Source of the DNA: Streptomyces sp. CB02959
GTDB taxonomy: Bacteria; Actinomycetota; Actinomycetes; Streptomycetales; Streptomycetaceae
Direction of reading: 5' to 3'
NCBI RefSeq assembly: GCF_002803155.1
Contig: NZ_NNBP01000001.1
Location: 620,001-684,000, forward strand
Length of the DNA stretch: 64,000 nucleotides
Numbering within the stretch: the first letter of the stretch is position 1; the number at the start of each line of letters is the position of its first letter. A program made the position numbers and the translations under genes. The notes beneath the pieces were generated by a model that did not search any database, was not told the DNA's origin, and saw only the letters and a program-made list of their open reading frames with translations. Below are positions 34,956 through 43,600 of this stretch, one piece after another.

Positions 34956-36323
34956 ATGCACAGCAGTGGCCGCGGCGGCGGCACCCACGACGATCCCTTC
35001 GGCGACCCCCTGAGGGCATCGCACGGCGACTCCGCCCGGGGCGGTGGCGGGCGAGAGGCGGGCGGCCCCTCGCTCCTCCGCCAGCCGATGGCGGTCTGGG
35101 CCACCGCGGGCGCCTCGGTCGTCGCCTTCATGGGCATCGGCCTGGTCGACCCGATCCTCCCGTCCATCGCCAAGGGCCTGAACGCCTCCACCAGCCAGGT
35201 CTCCCTGCTCTTCACCTCCTACTTCCTGATCACCGCCGTCGCGATGCTGGTCACCGGCTTCGTCTCCAGCCGCATCGGCAGCCGCAGAACGCTGCTCACC
35301 GGACTGGCCCTGGTGGTGGTCTTCGCCGCGCTGTCCGGCACCTCGTCCTCGGTCGGCGAACTGGTCGGCTTCCGCGCCGGCTGGGGCCTGGGCAACGCAC
35401 TCTTCGTCTCCACCTCGCTTGCGGTGATCGTGGGCGCGGCGCATCCCATAGGGGCGTCGCACAGCGCTTCCCCCACGGGCGGTGGCGGGCGAGCGGCCGG
35501 CGGCGGCGCGGCGGCGATCCTGCTCTACGAGTCGGCGCTCGGGCTCGGCATGGCCTGCGGCCCGCTCCTGGGCGCGGTCCTGGGCGACATGAAGTGGCGC
35601 TACCCCTTCTTCGGCACCGCGGTCCTGATGGCCATCGGGTTCCTGGCCATCACCGTCTTCCTCAAGGAGCAGCCCCGGCCGGCCCGCAAGACCTCACTGC
35701 TGGACCCGATCCGGGCGCTCGGCCACGGCGGGCTGGCCTCCGCCGCCGCCTCCGCGTTCTTCTACAACTACGCGTTCTTCACGGTGCTGGCGTTCACCCC
35801 GTTCGTGCTGAACATGTCCCCGTACAATTCGGGCGGGGTGTTCTTCGCCTGGGGCGTGCTGCTCGCGATCTTCTCGGTGCTCCTCGCGCCCCGGCTCCAG
35901 AAGCGCTTCGGCTCGCTGCGGGTGCTGGGCGGCTCGCTGCTGCTGCTCGCCGTCGACCTGGGCGTCCTGGGCTACGGCGGCCACACCATCGCGGTGGTCT
36001 GCACCGTCCTCTCCGGCGCCTTCATCGGCCTGAACAACACCGTCTTCACCGAACTGGCGCTGGGCGTCTCGGACACGCCGCGCCCGGTGGCCAGCGCCGG
36101 CTACAACTTCGTCCGGTGGTTCGCGGCGGCGGCCGCGCCGTTCCTGGCCCCGAAGATCGCGGAATCGACCGACCCGCACATCCCGTTCGTGGTCGCGGCG
36201 CTGGCCGCGGCGGTCGGCGCCGGCATCGTCGCGGTCCGCCGCCGGGCCCTGGCCCTGCCCGCCGAGGAACCGGAACCCCGGCACACGACCGGGGACGGGG
36301 TCCCGGCCTTCGCCAACTCGTAG
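34956..36323 (+). CDS. MFS efflux transporter
   Basis: 455-aa major facilitator with about 12 helices. The N-half contains AFMGIGLVDPILPSIAKGL and the loop motif GFVSSRIGSRRTLLTGL (motif A). LGMACGPLLGAVLGDMKWRYPFF matches the helix-5 motif C of drug/H+ antiporters. ATG 34956 follows AAGGGG. Gly-rich segments at about residues 22-37 and 166-183 are encoded by two related 50-bp sequences; the second splits a membrane helix region. Probable drug or metabolite exporter. Confidence 0.92.
   Translation: MHSSGRGGGTHDDPFGDPLRASHGDSARGGGGREAGGPSLLRQPMAVWATAGASVVAFMGIGLVDPILPSIAKGLNASTSQVSLLFTSYFLITAVAMLVTGFVSSRIGSRRTLLTGLALVVVFAALSGTSSSVGELVGFRAGWGLGNALFVSTSLAVIVGAAHPIGASHSASPTGGGGRAAGGGAAAILLYESALGLGMACGPLLGAVLGDMKWRYPFFGTAVLMAIGFLAITVFLKEQPRPARKTSLLDPIRALGHGGLASAAASAFFYNYAFFTVLAFTPFVLNMSPYNSGGVFFAWGVLLAIFSVLLAPRLQKRFGSLRVLGGSLLLLAVDLGVLGYGGHTIAVVCTVLSGAFIGLNNTVFTELALGVSDTPRPVASAGYNFVRWFAAAAAPFLAPKIAESTDPHIPFVVAALAAAVGAGIVAVRRRALALPAEEPEPRHTTGDGVPAFANS
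35016..35065 (+). repeat. 50-bp repeat within MFS gene, copy 1
   Basis: About 82% identical to 35454-35503; both share ggcggtggcgggcgag in the middle. Encodes part of the hydrophilic N-terminus. Confidence 0.75.
35454..35503 (+). repeat. 50-bp repeat within MFS gene, copy 2
   Basis: Second copy, encoding GASHSASPTGGGGRAAGG between AVIVGAA and AAILLYESALG. Without it the flanks would form one continuous small-residue helix, as in homologous transporters. Confidence 0.75.
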
Positions 36324-36341
36324 GCACCACCCAGGAACTCA

Positions 36342-36373
36342 CGCCCCGTCCGCAGTGCCGCGCGGGCGGGGCG
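36342..36373. terminator. hairpin between convergent MFS and SUFU genes
   Basis: CGCCCCG-type stem (about 36342-36353 with 36362-36373) with one mismatch. Confidence 0.6.
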
Positions 36374-36395
36374 CCGGGCCGTGCCCGCGGTCCGG

Positions 36396-36980
36396 TCAGT
36401 CCAGCGCGACGCCCGTGCGCAGCGGATCGCGCAGATCGGTCCCGCGCTCCAGCCAGCGCGCCTGGAGCGCCTCGGCGCCGTGCACCCGCTTCCAGGCGGC
36501 CTCGTTCGGCGTCATCGGCAGCAGTGGCAGGAATCTCACCGACTCCCTCGGCTCATCCAGTTCCAGGTCCTCGACGAGGCCGCCGGGCGCCCCCACCAGC
36601 ACCGAGGTGAACGGCGCCCCGGGCCACAGCGGATCCCCCACGTCCAACGACGCCCCGGAGGCCACGACCACACCCTCGACCTGCGGTGACGCGGCGAGGA
36701 CGGCGAGCGGCCGGAGCACCTTGTCGGTGTCCGCGCGGCCGGCCCGCACGGAGAGCAGGAGCTCGGCCCGCGGGCCGCGGAGGGGGTCGGCGACCACCGC
36801 GGTGGGGTCGGCCATCGGCTGGGCGGACATCCCGAGGGTGGCGTAGCGGAGCACGTCCCCGTCCACGAAGCGCAGCACCTCGATGCGGTCGGTGCCGAGG
36901 AAGGTGACGGCGGCACGCGCGTCCGGTTCGCCCAGCGCCGTGCGCAACCGGGCCTCGACCAGCTCAAGAACGTCAGACAT
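36396..36980 (-). CDS. suppressor-of-fused (SUFU) domain protein
   Basis: 194 aa. Matches bacterial SUFU-like proteins: SDVLELVEARLRTALGEPDARA, DVLRYATLGMS, LLLSVRAG and a C-terminal FLPLLPMTPNEAAWKRVHGAEALQARW. In bacteria these are often immunity-type or protein-interaction modules. No toxin gene is adjacent here, so a housekeeping role is as likely. ATG 36980 is preferred as the conserved start. Confidence 0.82.
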   Translation of the reverse strand: MSDVLELVEARLRTALGEPDARAAVTFLGTDRIEVLRFVDGDVLRYATLGMSAQPMADPTAVVADPLRGPRAELLLSVRAGRADTDKVLRPLAVLAASPQVEGVVVASGASLDVGDPLWPGAPFTSVLVGAPGGLVEDLELDEPRESVRFLPLLPMTPNEAAWKRVHGAEALQARWLERGTDLRDPLRTGVALD

Positions 36981-37489
36981 GGGCCGAGCATAGGTGTCGG
37001 CCCCGCACCCGGATGCCTCCCCCCGGGCAGTCGGCGACCAGCGGCTTCGCACTGCGTTTCGTATGGAACGTGCAAAGGCGCGCCTGAGCGCTACGGACGG
37101 CTGATAGCCTTGCCGTCTGCTCAGGGAATGACGTCGTCCCCCAACGGGGACCGGCCGGAGGAGGTGGGGCTGCGGTGGATCCGAGTCGACCGTGCAGTAC
37201 CGGCAGTTCTCCCGTCTTTCTGTTCCCGCAGCGAACCTTCTGATCCGAGAGCTTCCGTACCCAGCCGCAACGCGGCGAAACCTGTGAAGTTCTCCTGCTC
37301 CGGACGCAGATGACGGAAGAGCGCCTTCGACTCTTACTTCCGTGATGTCAGCGAACTGCCGTCAGTAGCCCCCGCACCGAGCGCCGCCCGCTTTGCGGAC
37401 GTACGGCCAACGCCGCCTCGTACGTCCTCGTTCCGGGCCGCGTTGCGCCCCGCGCCACGGCTCTGACGGCCGGCCCGAAGGAGCCTGCC
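36981..37489 (+). other. 509-bp region upstream of corA
   Basis: No convincing gene. Contains GGCT-gata-AGCC-type stems near 37097, a direct repeat gatccgag (about 37178 and 37241), and a stem GACGGAAG/CTTCCGT at about 37312-37343. It probably carries the corA promoter and a long untranslated leader. I could not match it to the known M-box consensus. Confidence 0.5.
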
Positions 37490-38632
37490 ATGTCGATGAT
37501 CCGCGACCTGCGCGCCGCCGTCCGCCCGGCCCGGCGCCGTGACGATTCCCCGTACCGCACCGAGTCCCCCGCCCCGGCCTGCGCCAACAGTGCCGTCGTC
37601 GACTGCGGTGTCTACCGCGACGGCCACCGAATGCCCGGCCACCTCTCCCCGGCCGAGGCGATCGCCGGCGTCCGGGACGAGGGCGGTTTCGTCTGGATCG
37701 GCCTGCACGAGCCGACGGAGGCCGAATTCGCCGGTATCGCCCAGGAGTTCGGGCTGCACCCGCTCGCCGTGGAAGACGCCGTCCACGCCCACCAGCGACC
37801 CAAGCTGGAGCGGTACGACGACACCCTGTTCACCGTCTTCAAGACCGTGCACTACGTCGAGCACGCCGAGCTGACCTCGACCAGCGAGGTGGTGGAGACC
37901 GGCGAGGTGATGTGCTTCACCGGCCCGAACTTCATCGTCACCGTCCGGCACGGCGGCCAGGGCTCGCTGCGCGCCCTGCGGCACCGCCTCCAGGAGGACC
38001 AGGAGCGGCTGGCCAAGGGCCCGTCCGCGGTGCTGCACGCCATCGCCGACCAGGTCGTGGACGGCTACATGGCGGTGGCCGGCGCGGTCCAGGACGACAT
38101 CGACGAGGTGGAGATCGACGTCTTCAGCTCCGGCACCAACGGCAAGGGCGCCGGCGGCAAAGGGGCCGGCGGACCGGGCACGGCCAAGGGCGGCGACGCC
38201 GGGCGGATCTACCAACTCAAGCGCGAGGTACTGGAGTTCAAGCGCGCGGTGTCCCCGCTGCTGCGGCCGATGCAGCTGCTGAGCGAGCGCCCGATGCGGC
38301 TGGTGGACGCCGACATCCAGAAGTACTTCCGGGACGTCGCCGACCACCTGGCGCGGGTCAACGAGCAGGTGCTGTCCTTCGACGACCTGCTGAACTCCAT
38401 CCTCCAGGCCAACCTCGCGCAGGCCGCCGTCGCGCAGAACGAGGACATGCGCAAGATCACCGCCTGGGCGGCGATCTTCGCCGTCCCGACGATGATCGCC
38501 GGCATCTACGGCATGAACTTCCAGTACATGCCGGAACTGCACTGGAAGTACGGCTACCCGGCGATGATGCTGGTCACGGTCAGCATCTGCCTGGGGATCC
38601 ACCGCGGCTTCAAGCGCAACGGCTGGCTGTGA
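37490..38632 (+). CDS. corA: CorA-family magnesium/cobalt transporter
   Basis: 380-aa CorA channel. Long N-terminal cytoplasmic domain (FVWIGLHEPTEAEF, EDAVHAHQRPKLERYDD), stalk helix, then two C-terminal membrane helices with the selectivity signature YGMNFQYMPEL after helix 1 and a basic C-terminus (HRGFKRNGWL). A Gly/Lys-rich insertion GTNGKGAGGKGAGGPG lies in the cytoplasmic domain. ATG 37490 follows AAGGAG. Grouped with the channel-less MgtE-like gene 1.7 kb downstream, suggesting a Mg2+ homeostasis neighbourhood. Confidence 0.95.
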   Translation: MSMIRDLRAAVRPARRRDDSPYRTESPAPACANSAVVDCGVYRDGHRMPGHLSPAEAIAGVRDEGGFVWIGLHEPTEAEFAGIAQEFGLHPLAVEDAVHAHQRPKLERYDDTLFTVFKTVHYVEHAELTSTSEVVETGEVMCFTGPNFIVTVRHGGQGSLRALRHRLQEDQERLAKGPSAVLHAIADQVVDGYMAVAGAVQDDIDEVEIDVFSSGTNGKGAGGKGAGGPGTAKGGDAGRIYQLKREVLEFKRAVSPLLRPMQLLSERPMRLVDADIQKYFRDVADHLARVNEQVLSFDDLLNSILQANLAQAAVAQNEDMRKITAWAAIFAVPTMIAGIYGMNFQYMPELHWKYGYPAMMLVTVSICLGIHRGFKRNGWL

Positions 38633-38722
38633 CCCGGCCCCTCGGGGACGCGCCGGCCGCGCGGAGTCTCACCGCCTGGGCGCCCCCGGGCCCCCACCAC
38701 CGGGCCGATTAGGCTGAGGGCC

Positions 38723-39310
38723 ATGACGGAGGAGACCGTGTCGCAGGCCCTGCTGGATCAGGCGCTCGTCGAAGAGGCCACGAAGAAGTCCGGCCTGATC
38801 TGGGTCCGCGGGGCGACCGGCCCGGCGCGGGCGCTGTGGCACGTCTGGCACGACGGAGCGGCCTGCCTGGTCGGGGACTCGGCCGCCGAGGACCCGGAGC
38901 GCGGAGCCGGCGCGCGGCGCACCGGCAGTGGTGAGCAGCCGCTGGCCGCGCTGGGGCTGGTCGACGGCGGCACCGCGACGGTCACCGTCCGCAGCAAGGA
39001 CAAGGGCGGCCGGCTCGTCGCCTGGCCGGCCGAGGTCCGCGAACTCCCGCCCGGCAGCGAGGAGTGGCAGACCACCGTAGAGGAGCTGAAGGGCAAGCGG
39101 CTCAACGCACCGGACGCGGACACCATCGCCGAGCGCTGGGCCCGGGAGTGCCGGGTGCTGCGGCTGACACCGGCCGGCGAGGCGGTGCAGCGCCCCGGCC
39201 TGATGCCGGACGACTCGCACGCCGCGCCGCCGGCGGCCTCGCCCGCGATCACCCGCCGGCCGGCCCCCGCCGCGCTGCCCAAGCTGCTGCGCCGGGGCCG
39301 CAAGGGCTGA
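38723..39310 (+). CDS. conserved hypothetical protein, possibly split-barrel fold
   Basis: 195 aa. SGLIWVRGATGPARALWHVWHDGAACLVG and ATVTVRSKDKGGRLVAWPAEV look like the beta strands of a pyridoxamine-oxidase-like split barrel, but no cofactor motif is certain. It ends in a basic tail (LLRRGRKG). ATG 38723, 90 bp after corA on the same strand, so possibly co-transcribed. Function unknown. Confidence 0.85.
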   Translation: MTEETVSQALLDQALVEEATKKSGLIWVRGATGPARALWHVWHDGAACLVGDSAAEDPERGAGARRTGSGEQPLAALGLVDGGTATVTVRSKDKGGRLVAWPAEVRELPPGSEEWQTTVEELKGKRLNAPDADTIAERWARECRVLRLTPAGEAVQRPGLMPDDSHAAPPAASPAITRRPAPAALPKLLRRGRKG

Positions 39311-39334
39311 CCCGCCCGTCCGGGCCCGCGGCCG

Positions 39335-40120
39335 TCAGCCGGTGCCGGTCCGCGAGATCTGCTTGCCGTAGTCGACGACCTGGTCCTGGTCGGGGGCCTT
39401 GAGGTCCACGGCCTTGCCCCAGTCGGCGAGTTTCAGTTCACCCGCGCCGCCCGCGCGCTGGAGCCGCAGCGGGTACGGCGTGCCCTCCAGGGAGACGTCG
39501 AGGGTGCCGCCGGAGCCGGCGCCGGCGGCCACCTGGACGGTGCGGACCCCGCCGACCGTCGTGTGGTTCCCGACCGTCAGCTCGCCGTGCAGGCCGAGCA
39601 GTCCGGCGAGCAGGGTGTCCTTGTCAGTGAAGCCGCTGAAGCGCTGGTAGACCGGGTCGGCGGCGGGCACCTTGACGTACTTGTCGCCGAGTTTGGCGGC
39701 GGTGGTGTCGGGGCCGGCTCCCGCACCGGCCTTCTCCCCGGCCCAGAAGGCCGCGTCCGCCTTCAGGTAGAGCGCCCCGCCGACCCGCAGCAGCTGGAAG
39801 GAGGCGGCCTTGGTGGACAGCTCGCCGCGGGCGCCGTCCTTGGCCAGCCGCATGTCCAGGGTGTAGGTGCTGCCCTGGCTGACGACCTTTCCGGAGAGCC
39901 GGACGGTGTCGGTCCTGGCGGCGGCGGCCCGCGCCTTGGCCTCGATCTGCTGGGCGGGCAGCTTGCCGACCCCGTTGGTGCCGGCGTCCGGATCGTCCGC
40001 GGCACAGCCCGTCACCGTCGCGGCCAGTGCCGCGCACACCGCCGCCACCAGCGCCGCCCGCCCGGCGCGTCGGGCCTTCGCCGGCGGTCGGCGGGTGGTG
40101 TCCGGGGGGATGGCGCTCAC
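39335..40120 (-). CDS. LppX/LprAFG-like lipoprotein
   Basis: 261-aa secreted lipoprotein: signal peptide with lipobox VTGC (Cys near residue 39). The mature part (KVVSQGSTYTLDMRLAKDGARGELS, FQLLRVGGALYLKADAAFW, YQRFSGFTDKDTLLAGL, TPYPLRLQRAGGAGELKLADWG) has the alternating strand pattern of the LprG/LppX fold, which binds acyl chains in mycobacteria. GTG 40120 has AGGAGG about 10 nt upstream. Probably a surface lipid-binding or envelope protein. Confidence 0.87.
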   Translation of the reverse strand: MSAIPPDTTRRPPAKARRAGRAALVAAVCAALAATVTGCAADDPDAGTNGVGKLPAQQIEAKARAAAARTDTVRLSGKVVSQGSTYTLDMRLAKDGARGELSTKAASFQLLRVGGALYLKADAAFWAGEKAGAGAGPDTTAAKLGDKYVKVPAADPVYQRFSGFTDKDTLLAGLLGLHGELTVGNHTTVGGVRTVQVAAGAGSGGTLDVSLEGTPYPLRLQRAGGAGELKLADWGKAVDLKAPDQDQVVDYGKQISRTGTG

Positions 40121-40347
40121 GTCGGCTCTGCCTCCTGATGCGGGTGATCTCGACAGCTCACGGCAGCGTACCCGGGGGGCGGCGGCCCGTCGGCCGGATG
40201 CCGGACGGCCGCCGGACAGCCACCGGACGGCCGCTTCCACCGGGGCGCGGCCCACCCCGACGGGTTAGCCTGAACCCGAGCCAATGCATTGTTTTCCGGT
40301 CAACAGTGGAGCAATAAGGACGGATAAGGAGAAGGGCGGCGCTGTCC

Positions 40348-41652
40348 ATGGCGGTGGTCACTCCCCGGATCTTCGTCTCCCACCTCTCCGGCGTCGCCGT
40401 GTTCGACCCGAACGGCGACCAGGTCGGGCGGCTGCGGGACCTGGTCGCGCTGCTGCGGGTCGGTGACCGCCCGCCGCGGCTGCTGGGGCTGGTCGTCGAG
40501 GTGGTCAGCCGGCGCCGGATCTTCGTGCCGATGACCCGGGTGACCGGCGTGGAGTCCGGCCAGATCGTCACCACCGGGGTCGTCAACATGCGGCGCTTCG
40601 AGCAGCGGGCCTCCGAGACGCTGGTCTTCGGCGAACTGCTGGACCGGCGGGTGCGGCTGGTCGAGACCGGCGAGGAGGTCACCGTGCTCGACATCGGCAT
40701 CATCCAGCTGCCGGCCCGCCGCGACTGGGAGATCGACAAGGTCTTCGTCCGCCGCGGCAAGGGCGGGGCGCTGCGCCGCAAGGGGGAGACGCTGACGGTC
40801 GAGTGGTCGGCGGTGACCGGCTTCTCGCTGGAGGAGCACGGGCAGGGCGCGGAGAACCTGCTCGCCACCTTCGAGCAGCTGCGCCCGGCCGACCTGGCCG
40901 GCGTGCTGCACCACCTCTCCCCCAAGCGGCGCGCCGAGGTCGCCGCGGCCCTCGACGACGACCGGCTGGCCGACGTCATGGAGGAGCTGCCGGAGGACGA
41001 CCAGGTCGAGATCATCGGCAAGCTGAAGGACGAACGGGCCGCCGACGTCCTGGAGGCGATGGACCCGGACGACGCCGCCGACCTGCTCTCCGAGCTGCCC
41101 GAGGACGAGAAGGAGCGCCTGCTGACCCTGATGCGCCCGGAGGAGGCGGCGGACGTCCGGCGGCTGATGTCCTACGAGGAGCGCACCGCCGGCGGCCTGA
41201 TGACCACCGAACCGATCGTGCTGCGCCCGGACGCCACCGTCGCGGACGCGCTGGCCCGGGTGCGCGACCCGGACCTCTCCCCCGCGCTCGCCGCCCAGGT
41301 GTACGTCTGCCGGCCGCCGGACGAGACTCCGACCGGCAAGTACCTGGGCCTGGTGCACTTCCAACGGCTGCTGCGGGACCCGCCGTTCACCCTCGTCAGC
41401 TTCATCGTGGACAGCGATCTGCCGGCCCTGCGGCCGGACACCCCGCTGCCGGAGGTGACCGGCTACCTGGCCGCGTACAACATGGTCGCGGCGCCGGTGG
41501 TGGACGAGGGCGGGGCGCTGCTCGGCGCGGTCACCGTCGACGACGTGCTGGACCACCTGCTGCCGGACGACTGGCGGGAGGCCGGGCTGCACGGCCACAC
41601 GAACACCGGCGGCACCGTCGGACCGCAGGGGAAGACCGCCGATGGGCGCTGA
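40348..41652 (+). CDS. MgtE N-domain/CBS protein lacking the channel
   Basis: 434 aa. N-terminal PRC-barrel-like segments (1-150), then the superhelical MgtE N-domain (LATFEQLRPADLAGVLHHLSPKRRAEVAAAL..., about 170-280) and a pair of CBS motifs (TAGGLMTTEPIVLRPDATVADAL; APVVDEGGALLGAVTVDDVLDHLLPDDW). The C-terminal transmembrane pore of MgtE is absent, so this is a soluble Mg2+-sensing module. Followed by the DUF1003 membrane protein with an 11-bp gene overlap, suggesting the two work together. Confidence 0.9.
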   Translation: MAVVTPRIFVSHLSGVAVFDPNGDQVGRLRDLVALLRVGDRPPRLLGLVVEVVSRRRIFVPMTRVTGVESGQIVTTGVVNMRRFEQRASETLVFGELLDRRVRLVETGEEVTVLDIGIIQLPARRDWEIDKVFVRRGKGGALRRKGETLTVEWSAVTGFSLEEHGQGAENLLATFEQLRPADLAGVLHHLSPKRRAEVAAALDDDRLADVMEELPEDDQVEIIGKLKDERAADVLEAMDPDDAADLLSELPEDEKERLLTLMRPEEAADVRRLMSYEERTAGGLMTTEPIVLRPDATVADALARVRDPDLSPALAAQVYVCRPPDETPTGKYLGLVHFQRLLRDPPFTLVSFIVDSDLPALRPDTPLPEVTGYLAAYNMVAAPVVDEGGALLGAVTVDDVLDHLLPDDWREAGLHGHTNTGGTVGPQGKTADGR

Positions 41653-42253
41653 GGACCGGGAGAACCCCAGGGAACGGCGGATGCACGGCGCCTCGGCGCT
41701 GCGCCGCGGCGGCGCCGGCGAGCGGCACCGGGGATCCGAGCCGCGGCCGCGGGTGCGGCTGGACCTGCCGCGCGTGCCGCGCCGGACGTTCTTCCCGGAG
41801 TACGACCCGGAGGCGTTCGGGCGGATGTCCGAGAAGATCGCCCGCTTCCTGGGGACCGGCCGCTTCATCGTCTGGATGACGGTCACGATCATCCTGTGGA
41901 TCGCCTGGAACGTCACCCTGCCCGGCAATCTGCGGTTCGACAACTACCCGTTCATCTTCCTGACCCTGGCCCTCTCGCTCCAGGCGTCGTACGCGGCGCC
42001 GCTGATCCTGCTGGCGCAGAACCGCCAGGACAACCGCGACCGGATCACCCACGAGCAGGACCGCAAGCAGAACGAGCGCTCCATCGCCGACACCGAGTAC
42101 CTGACCCGGGAGATCGCGGCGCTGCGGATGGGCCTGGGCGAGGTCGCCACCCGCGACTGGATCCGCTCCGAACTCGAAGATCTGCTGCGGGACCTGGAAC
42201 TGCGCCAGACACCCGACGGCGAGCGACCGGAGCGTGACGAACGCGACCGCTGA
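41642..42253 (+). CDS. DUF1003 membrane protein
   Basis: 203 aa. A basic N-terminus, then IARFLGTGRFIVWMTVTIILWIAWNV and FDNYPFIFLTLALSLQASYAAPLILLAQNRQDNRDR, the two-helix DUF1003 core with its conserved NRQ..RD motif. The C-terminal helix is charged. The start lies inside the preceding gene, implying translational coupling to the MgtE-like Mg2+ sensor. Function unknown; this family is often next to MgtE-domain genes in actinobacteria. Confidence 0.92.
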   Translation: MGAEDRENPRERRMHGASALRRGGAGERHRGSEPRPRVRLDLPRVPRRTFFPEYDPEAFGRMSEKIARFLGTGRFIVWMTVTIILWIAWNVTLPGNLRFDNYPFIFLTLALSLQASYAAPLILLAQNRQDNRDRITHEQDRKQNERSIADTEYLTREIAALRMGLGEVATRDWIRSELEDLLRDLELRQTPDGERPERDERDR

Positions 42254-42295
42254 GAGCCTTTCCGGAGGCGCCCTCGGCCGCCGTACCATCGGGTC

Positions 42296-43462
42296 ATGGC
42301 AACAGACACGCCCCAGCCCGACGGCTCCGCACCGAGCGAGGACGCGATCCGCGAAGCGCTCGCGACGGTCAACGACCCCGAGATCCACCGCCCCATCACC
42401 GAATTGGGGATGGTCAAATCGGTGGAGATCGCCGCGGACGGTTCGGTGGCGGTCGTGGTGTACCTCACGGTCTCGGGCTGCCCCATGCGGGAGACGATCA
42501 TCAGCAGCGTCCGCGAGGCCGTCGAGCGGGTCCCCGGCGTCACCCGCGCCGGGGTCGAGCTGGAGGTCATGAGCGACGAGCAGCGGCGGGAGCTGGCGAC
42601 GGCGCTCCGCGGCGGCACCGCCGAGCGGGAGGTGCCCTTCGCCAAGCCCGGTTCGCTGACCAGGGTCTACGCGGTGGCCTCCGGCAAGGGCGGCGTCGGC
42701 AAGTCCTCGGTGACGGTCAACCTCGCCGCCGCGATGGCCGCCGACGGCCTCAAGGTCGGCGTGGTGGACGCGGACATCTACGGGCACTCGGTGCCCCGGA
42801 TGCTCGGTGCGGACGGGCGTCCCACCCAGGTCGAGAACATGATCATGCCCCCGTCGGCGAACGGCGTGAAGGTCATCTCGATCGGCATGTTCACGCCGGG
42901 CAACGCCCCGGTCGTCTGGCGCGGCCCGATGCTGCACCGCGCCCTCCAGCAGTTCCTCGCCGACGTCTACTGGGGCGACCTGGACGTGCTCCTGCTGGAC
43001 CTGCCCCCGGGCACCGGCGACATCGCCATCTCGGTGGCCCAGCTGGTGCCGAACGCCGAGATCCTGGTGGTCACCACCCCGCAGCAGGCCGCCGCCGAGG
43101 TCGCCGAGCGGGCCGGTTCGATCGCCGTGCAGACCCACCAGAAGATCGTCGGCGTGGTCGAGAACATGTCCGGGCTGCCCTGCCCGCACTGCGACGAGAT
43201 GGTCGACGTCTTCGGCACCGGCGGCGGTGAGCGGGTCGCCGAGGGCCTGACGAAGACCACCGGTACGCAGGTCCCGGTGCTCGGCTCCATCCCGATCGAC
43301 GTCCGGCTGCGCGAGGGCGGCGACGAGGGCAAGCCGGTGGTGCTGACCGACCCGGACTCCCCCGCCGGTGCGGCGATCCGCGCCATCGCGGGCAAGCTGG
43401 GCGGCCGTCAGCGCGGTCTGGCGGGCATGTCGCTGGGGATCACCCCGCGCAACAAGTTCTGA
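42296..43462 (+). CDS. mrp: Mrp/ApbC/NBP35-family Fe-S cluster carrier ATPase
   Basis: 388 aa. An N-terminal MIP18/DUF59 domain (DAIREALATVNDPEIHRPITELGMVKSVEI..., about 1-100) is fused to a P-loop ATPase with deviant Walker A GKGGVGKSS (about 127-135), DADIYGHSVPRML and DLPPGTGD. CPHC in GLPCPHCDEM is the cluster-binding CxxC. It delivers Fe-S clusters to apoproteins. ATG 42296; 42 bp after DUF1003 on the same strand. Confidence 0.95.
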   Translation: MATDTPQPDGSAPSEDAIREALATVNDPEIHRPITELGMVKSVEIAADGSVAVVVYLTVSGCPMRETIISSVREAVERVPGVTRAGVELEVMSDEQRRELATALRGGTAEREVPFAKPGSLTRVYAVASGKGGVGKSSVTVNLAAAMAADGLKVGVVDADIYGHSVPRMLGADGRPTQVENMIMPPSANGVKVISIGMFTPGNAPVVWRGPMLHRALQQFLADVYWGDLDVLLLDLPPGTGDIAISVAQLVPNAEILVVTTPQQAAAEVAERAGSIAVQTHQKIVGVVENMSGLPCPHCDEMVDVFGTGGGERVAEGLTKTTGTQVPVLGSIPIDVRLREGGDEGKPVVLTDPDSPAGAAIRAIAGKLGGRQRGLAGMSLGITPRNKF

Positions 43463-43497
43463 CGCGTACGGGCCGGCCCTGGCCTCGTACGCCACCG

Positions 43498-43529
43498 GAA
43501 AGGGCGGATCCATCGCGGTCCGCCCTTTC
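43498..43529 (+). terminator. hairpin terminator after mrp
   Basis: GAAAGGGCGGA (43498-43508) with TCCGCCCTTTC (43519-43529). Confidence 0.88.
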
Positions 43530-43600
43530 GCGCACGGCGCGTGCGCCGCCCACAGGGGCGCACGGCCATCCATACACGCCCCCCATATGGCGGCGGGCGC

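Noticed and set aside
37110-37313. Short plus-strand frame upstream of corA
   Set aside because: No ribosome site, biased Ser/Pro/Arg composition, and no sign of a fold. Treated as part of the leader.
37090-37345. M-box or other known Mg2+ riboswitch before corA
   Set aside because: Could not match the conserved M-box core (GGTGAGGCTCC, GCTGCTGCCC); only simple stems are visible.
38209-38602. Overlapping minus-strand ORFs in corA
   Set aside because: Shadows of the well-supported CorA frame with its GMN signature.
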